DNA from: an uncultured Blautia sp.
Lineage (GTDB): Bacteria > Bacillota > Clostridia > Lachnospirales > Lachnospiraceae
DNA: 16,667 nt
Assembly (NCBI GenBank): GCA_900556555.1
Contig: USPF01000046.1
Coordinates: 1 to 16,667 of the forward strand
Reading direction: 5' to 3'
This document shows positions 14,708 to 16,667 of this stretch, piece by piece (position 1 is the first letter of the stretch; each line of letters starts with the position of its first letter). Both the position numbers and the translations under genes were made by a program. Below the pieces are notes generated by a model, which worked only from the letters and a program-made list of their open reading frames with translations, ran no database searches and had not been told where the DNA came from.

Positions 14708-15242
14708 ATTATGGGAAAAATGTGTTGCATTTCATGGACATGAATGCGGAGGACTTACCATTGGATTTCAGGCAGCTCTATATGCCATAGAGTTATTAGG
14801 GTTAAAACCAGATGAAAACGGATGTCTTTCAGGAGATGAGGAACTGGTATGTATTGCTGAAAACGATGCCTGCGGCATTGATGCCATTCAGGTTGTCTTA
14901 GGATGCAGTGTGGGAAAAGGAAATTTATTGTTCCATATGAGAGGAAAACAGGCGTTTTCTTTCTATAACAGAAAAACAGGACAATCCGTACGTCTTGTAC
15001 TGAATCCAAAGCCAGAAGGAATGAGCAGGGAAGAATCCTTTACTTATTTCCAGAGCCATAAACAGGAAGAGCTTTTTACAGTAAAGGAAACCACGATTTC
15101 CTTGCCGGAGCCTGCCAGAATTTTCCGCTCAGAGCCATGTAGCTGCTGTGGGGAGATAACGGCAGAGCCAATGCTCCGGTTACAGGGAGGCAAGCTGTTT
15201 TGCCTGGACTGTTACGAAAAATATAATCGGTTTGATGTATAA
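14697..15242 (+). CDS. FmdE-family protein with C-terminal zinc ribbon
   Basis: This 181-residue protein belongs to the FmdE family (Pfam PF02663), named after a gene in the molybdenum formylmethanofuran dehydrogenase operon of methanogens. The family's biochemical role is not settled as far as I know. The N-terminal domain has the metal-site motif FHGHECGGLTIGFQA (His13, His15, Cys17) and the AENDACGIDAIQ motif with Cys59, then VLGCSVGKGNL with Cys70. The C-terminus carries a treble-clef/zinc-ribbon CxxC pair, Cys148/Cys151 and Cys169/Cys172. AGGAGG at 14685-14690 supports the start, which overlaps the methyltransferase stop. Methanofuran chemistry is not expected in this organism, so here the protein more likely handles a metal or metal-bearing ligand delivered by the importer. 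Family confidence is high; function is open. Confidence 0.88.
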   Translation: MRNKLWEKCVAFHGHECGGLTIGFQAALYAIELLGLKPDENGCLSGDEELVCIAENDACGIDAIQVVLGCSVGKGNLLFHMRGKQAFSFYNRKTGQSVRLVLNPKPEGMSREESFTYFQSHKQEELFTVKETTISLPEPARIFRSEPCSCCGEITAEPMLRLQGGKLFCLDCYEKYNRFDV

Positions 15243-15266
15243 AAAAATGTGAAGCTTTTTCTTTTT

Positions 15267-15293
15267 TGCACCCAAATCCTGTTTTCGCACGTC
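15267..15293 (+). promoter_or_regulatory. Possible ECF-type autoregulatory promoter
   Basis: TGCACCC at 15267-15273 and CGTC at 15290-15293 (in CACGTCTAATAGG) are separated by 16 bases, the spacing usual for ECF sigma factors, whose -10 element is often CGTC or similar. It lies about 45 bases before the sigma factor gene. ECF sigma factors often transcribe their own operon, so this is probably the self-recognised promoter. The -35 match is uncertain. I see no strong intrinsic terminator in 15243-15266, only A-rich and T-rich runs. Confidence 0.4.
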
Positions 15294-15339
15294 TAATAGG
15301 TGTAAAGAAAAATACATCTGACAAGGAGGAGGGATACCT

Positions 15340-15837
15340 ATGGACATGCTGTTGGTAAAGCGGGCACAAAAAGGTGATACCGAAGCATTTATCCAGTTGA
15401 TTGAAAATCATAAAATATCTCTGTATAAAACAGCAAAAAGCTATTTGAAAAACGAAGATGATGTGGCAGATGCTATGCAGGATACCATCCTTTCGGCATT
15501 TGAACATATGGAGGATTTGAAGAATGTCCGGTATTTTAAAACCTGGATTACCAGGATTTTAATCAATCAGTGTACGGATTTGCTGCGTCATAGAAAACGC
15601 TGTGTTTTGGTTGAATGGGCAGGAGATACCCAAACTGCTACACCAGAGAATGACAGAGGATTTTATGAGCTTTTAGAAGAACTGCCGGAAAACTGCAGGA
15701 CAATTTTTCTTCTGTATTATGGAGAAGGATTTCATACAAAGGAAATCGCCCAGATATTAGAAATGAATGAAAATACAGTCAAGAGCAGGTTAAAACGTGG
15801 CAGGAAAAAACTGGAACAGGTACTTTGTTGTGAGTAA
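15340..15837 (+). CDS. ECF-type RNA polymerase sigma factor
   Basis: This 165-residue protein has the two-domain layout of ECF sigma factors. Region 2 is at about 5-86, with YLKNEDDVADAMQDTILSAF (core binding) and YFKTWITRILINQCTDLLR (-10 recognition). Region 4 is at about 108-162, with ELPENCRTIFLLYYGEGF and the helix-turn-helix TKEIAQILEMNENTVKSRL. No membrane segment or extra C-terminal domain is present. AAGGAGG at 15323-15329 supports the ATG at 15340. The next gene starts fourteen bases after its stop and encodes a single-pass membrane protein, the usual place for a cognate anti-sigma factor. The inducing signal, probably envelope or host-derived stress as in SigV-like groups, is inference. 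Confidence 0.92.
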   Translation: MDMLLVKRAQKGDTEAFIQLIENHKISLYKTAKSYLKNEDDVADAMQDTILSAFEHMEDLKNVRYFKTWITRILINQCTDLLRHRKRCVLVEWAGDTQTATPENDRGFYELLEELPENCRTIFLLYYGEGFHTKEIAQILEMNENTVKSRLKRGRKKLEQVLCCE

Positions 15838-15851
15838 AGGAGAGAAAGCGA

Positions 15852-16637
15852 ATGAAACATCAGGAAAGAAAAATGAAAGACCTTTTTGGGAAAAAGGTAG
15901 AGATTTCTAATGAAGTAGAGGAAAGGCTGGAAAGCACTTATGAAATTCTACGAAGCAGATCGAAATCAGAGACAAAAAAACAATATAAATTTCCCAAAGT
16001 GACAGTTGCGGCTGTAACCGCAGTGCTTATGATATCCACAGGCGTTTACGCATCCATCCGTTCAGATTTCTTTGAAGGAATGTTTGGAAATACAACAAAA
16101 ACCTCTACTCCGGCCAAACCAGTAAGTATTGATGACGGAAAAGGCGGGACCGTAGATGTGGTCATTCCGTCTAAAGAATTTGTGGATGTGGATGAAGAGA
16201 GAGCCCAGGAATTATTGGGAGATTATGTGTTGGAAGAGCCCATTGTGAAAGAAATTGGAAGCCATACCCTTACTGTAGAGAATTTTTTGTATAATGAACT
16301 TGGAGGATTAATGTACTTTACCCTGGAACGGGAAGGCAAAGTGACAGCCCTGGCAGGAAATGAAGATACGAACCTGGCAAAAGGAGCCAGTTTCACAGAT
16401 GAAGCTGATTTTTATTTTACTATTCAAATTGGTGAACAAACCATAGGATATGAGAATATCTATGTGGATACGCAGCAGAGTACTGCTGAAAAAATGTATT
16501 GTTATAGTTATTTTTTATGGTCTGAAGAATCTGAAATTGATGTAGAGCAGAAACCGTATTTGCTCATACAGAAATATCCATGTACAAGAGGAGAAATAAA
16601 CCGTATGGATGCGGAAGCATTTCCATTAATGAGATGA
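15852..16637 (+). CDS. DUF4179-type membrane protein, presumed anti-sigma factor, possibly truncated
   Basis: This 261-residue protein starts with a charged cytoplasmic region (residues 1-47) that would bind the sigma factor. A single transmembrane segment at about 49-68 and an extracytoplasmic domain to the C-terminus follow. Fold features such as YASIRSDFFEGMFGN just after the membrane segment and LTVENFLYNELGGLMYFTLER match what I know of DUF4179 proteins beside sigma factors in Lachnospiraceae. AAGGAG before the ATG at 15852 supports the start. The protein ends at MDAEAFPLMR, whereas family members I recall are longer (300 residues or more). The gene may therefore be shortened by a frameshift, nonsense change or insertion near 16600-16637; a naturally short form is also possible. 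The window ends 30 bases later, so this cannot be settled here. Confidence 0.72.
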   Translation: MKHQERKMKDLFGKKVEISNEVEERLESTYEILRSRSKSETKKQYKFPKVTVAAVTAVLMISTGVYASIRSDFFEGMFGNTTKTSTPAKPVSIDDGKGGTVDVVIPSKEFVDVDEERAQELLGDYVLEEPIVKEIGSHTLTVENFLYNELGGLMYFTLEREGKVTALAGNEDTNLAKGASFTDEADFYFTIQIGEQTIGYENIYVDTQQSTAEKMYCYSYFLWSEESEIDVEQKPYLLIQKYPCTRGEINRMDAEAFPLMR

Positions 16638-16646
16638 GCAACATGA

Positions 16647-16667
16647 TCCCCGCCGCAAATCCTAGCG
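16647..16667 (+). other. GC-rich, hairpin-like sequence cut by the window edge
   Basis: ATCCCCGCCGCAAATCCTAGCG is much richer in G and C than its surroundings. CGC at 16651-16653 and the final GCG could be the top of a stem that continues as GGGGA beyond the window. It could be the operon terminator, a small repeat or the edge of an inserted element. Only half can be seen. Confidence 0.25.

Noticed and set aside
15076..15507. Minus-strand open frame of 143 codons across FmdE and the sigma factor
   Set aside because: It crosses two well-supported genes and their promoter region; its composition is that of an antisense shadow.
1..16667. CRISPR arrays, tRNA/rRNA genes, transposases, integrases, phage or toxin-antitoxin genes
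   Set aside because: None seen on either strand; no regularly spaced repeats and no matching protein motifs.

Overview
The window looks like a piece of a Lachnospiraceae-type Firmicutes chromosome (Blautia/Roseburia-like gut anaerobe). The reasons are AT-rich DNA, near-universal AGGAGG-type ribosome binding sites, tightly packed co-directional operons, LplABC-type sugar transport with cytoplasmic glycosidases, a TPP riboswitch with an intrinsic terminator, and a sigma factor/DUF4179 pair. All genes are on the + strand. The genus is an inference. No RNA genes, insertion sequences or CRISPR arrays were seen.

Region 1 (1-9791) is a xylan-oligosaccharide utilisation locus. The 3' end of an AraC-family regulator and its terminator come first. 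A sigma-A-type promoter then leads into seven genes: a lipoprotein sugar-binding protein, two LplB/LplC-type permeases, a GH43 enzyme, a GH8 reducing-end xylose-releasing exo-oligoxylanase (Rex), a three-part SGNH/GDSL esterase (probably a xylan acetylesterase) and a second GH43 (beta-xylosidase/arabinofuranosidase type). None of the four enzymes has a signal peptide. The picture is import of acetylated and arabinosylated xylo-oligosaccharides followed by cytoplasmic de-esterification, debranching and attack from both chain ends. The transporter ATPase is not encoded here. Two internal hairpins, one after the binding protein and one at the start of the esterase gene, may set expression ratios within the operon.

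Region 2 (9850-10871) is a stand-alone thiD gene. It has its own promoter, a TPP riboswitch with readable terminator and antiterminator pairings, and a UUCG-tetraloop terminator after the gene.

Region 3 (10899-15242) is a five-gene operon with overlapping or touching genes: a FecB-type binding lipoprotein, a FecCD-type permease, an ABC ATPase, a class I SAM methyltransferase and an FmdE-family zinc-ribbon protein. It is the best candidate for an undescribed system. It looks like uptake plus intracellular chemical processing of a metal, oxyanion, chelate or tetrapyrrole-like ligand, but the ligand cannot be read from sequence.

Region 4 (15268-16637) holds an ECF sigma factor behind a possible self-recognised promoter, followed by a membrane-anchored DUF4179-type presumed anti-sigma protein. 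That protein ends earlier than I expect for the family. A GC-rich, hairpin-like sequence is cut by the window edge just after it.
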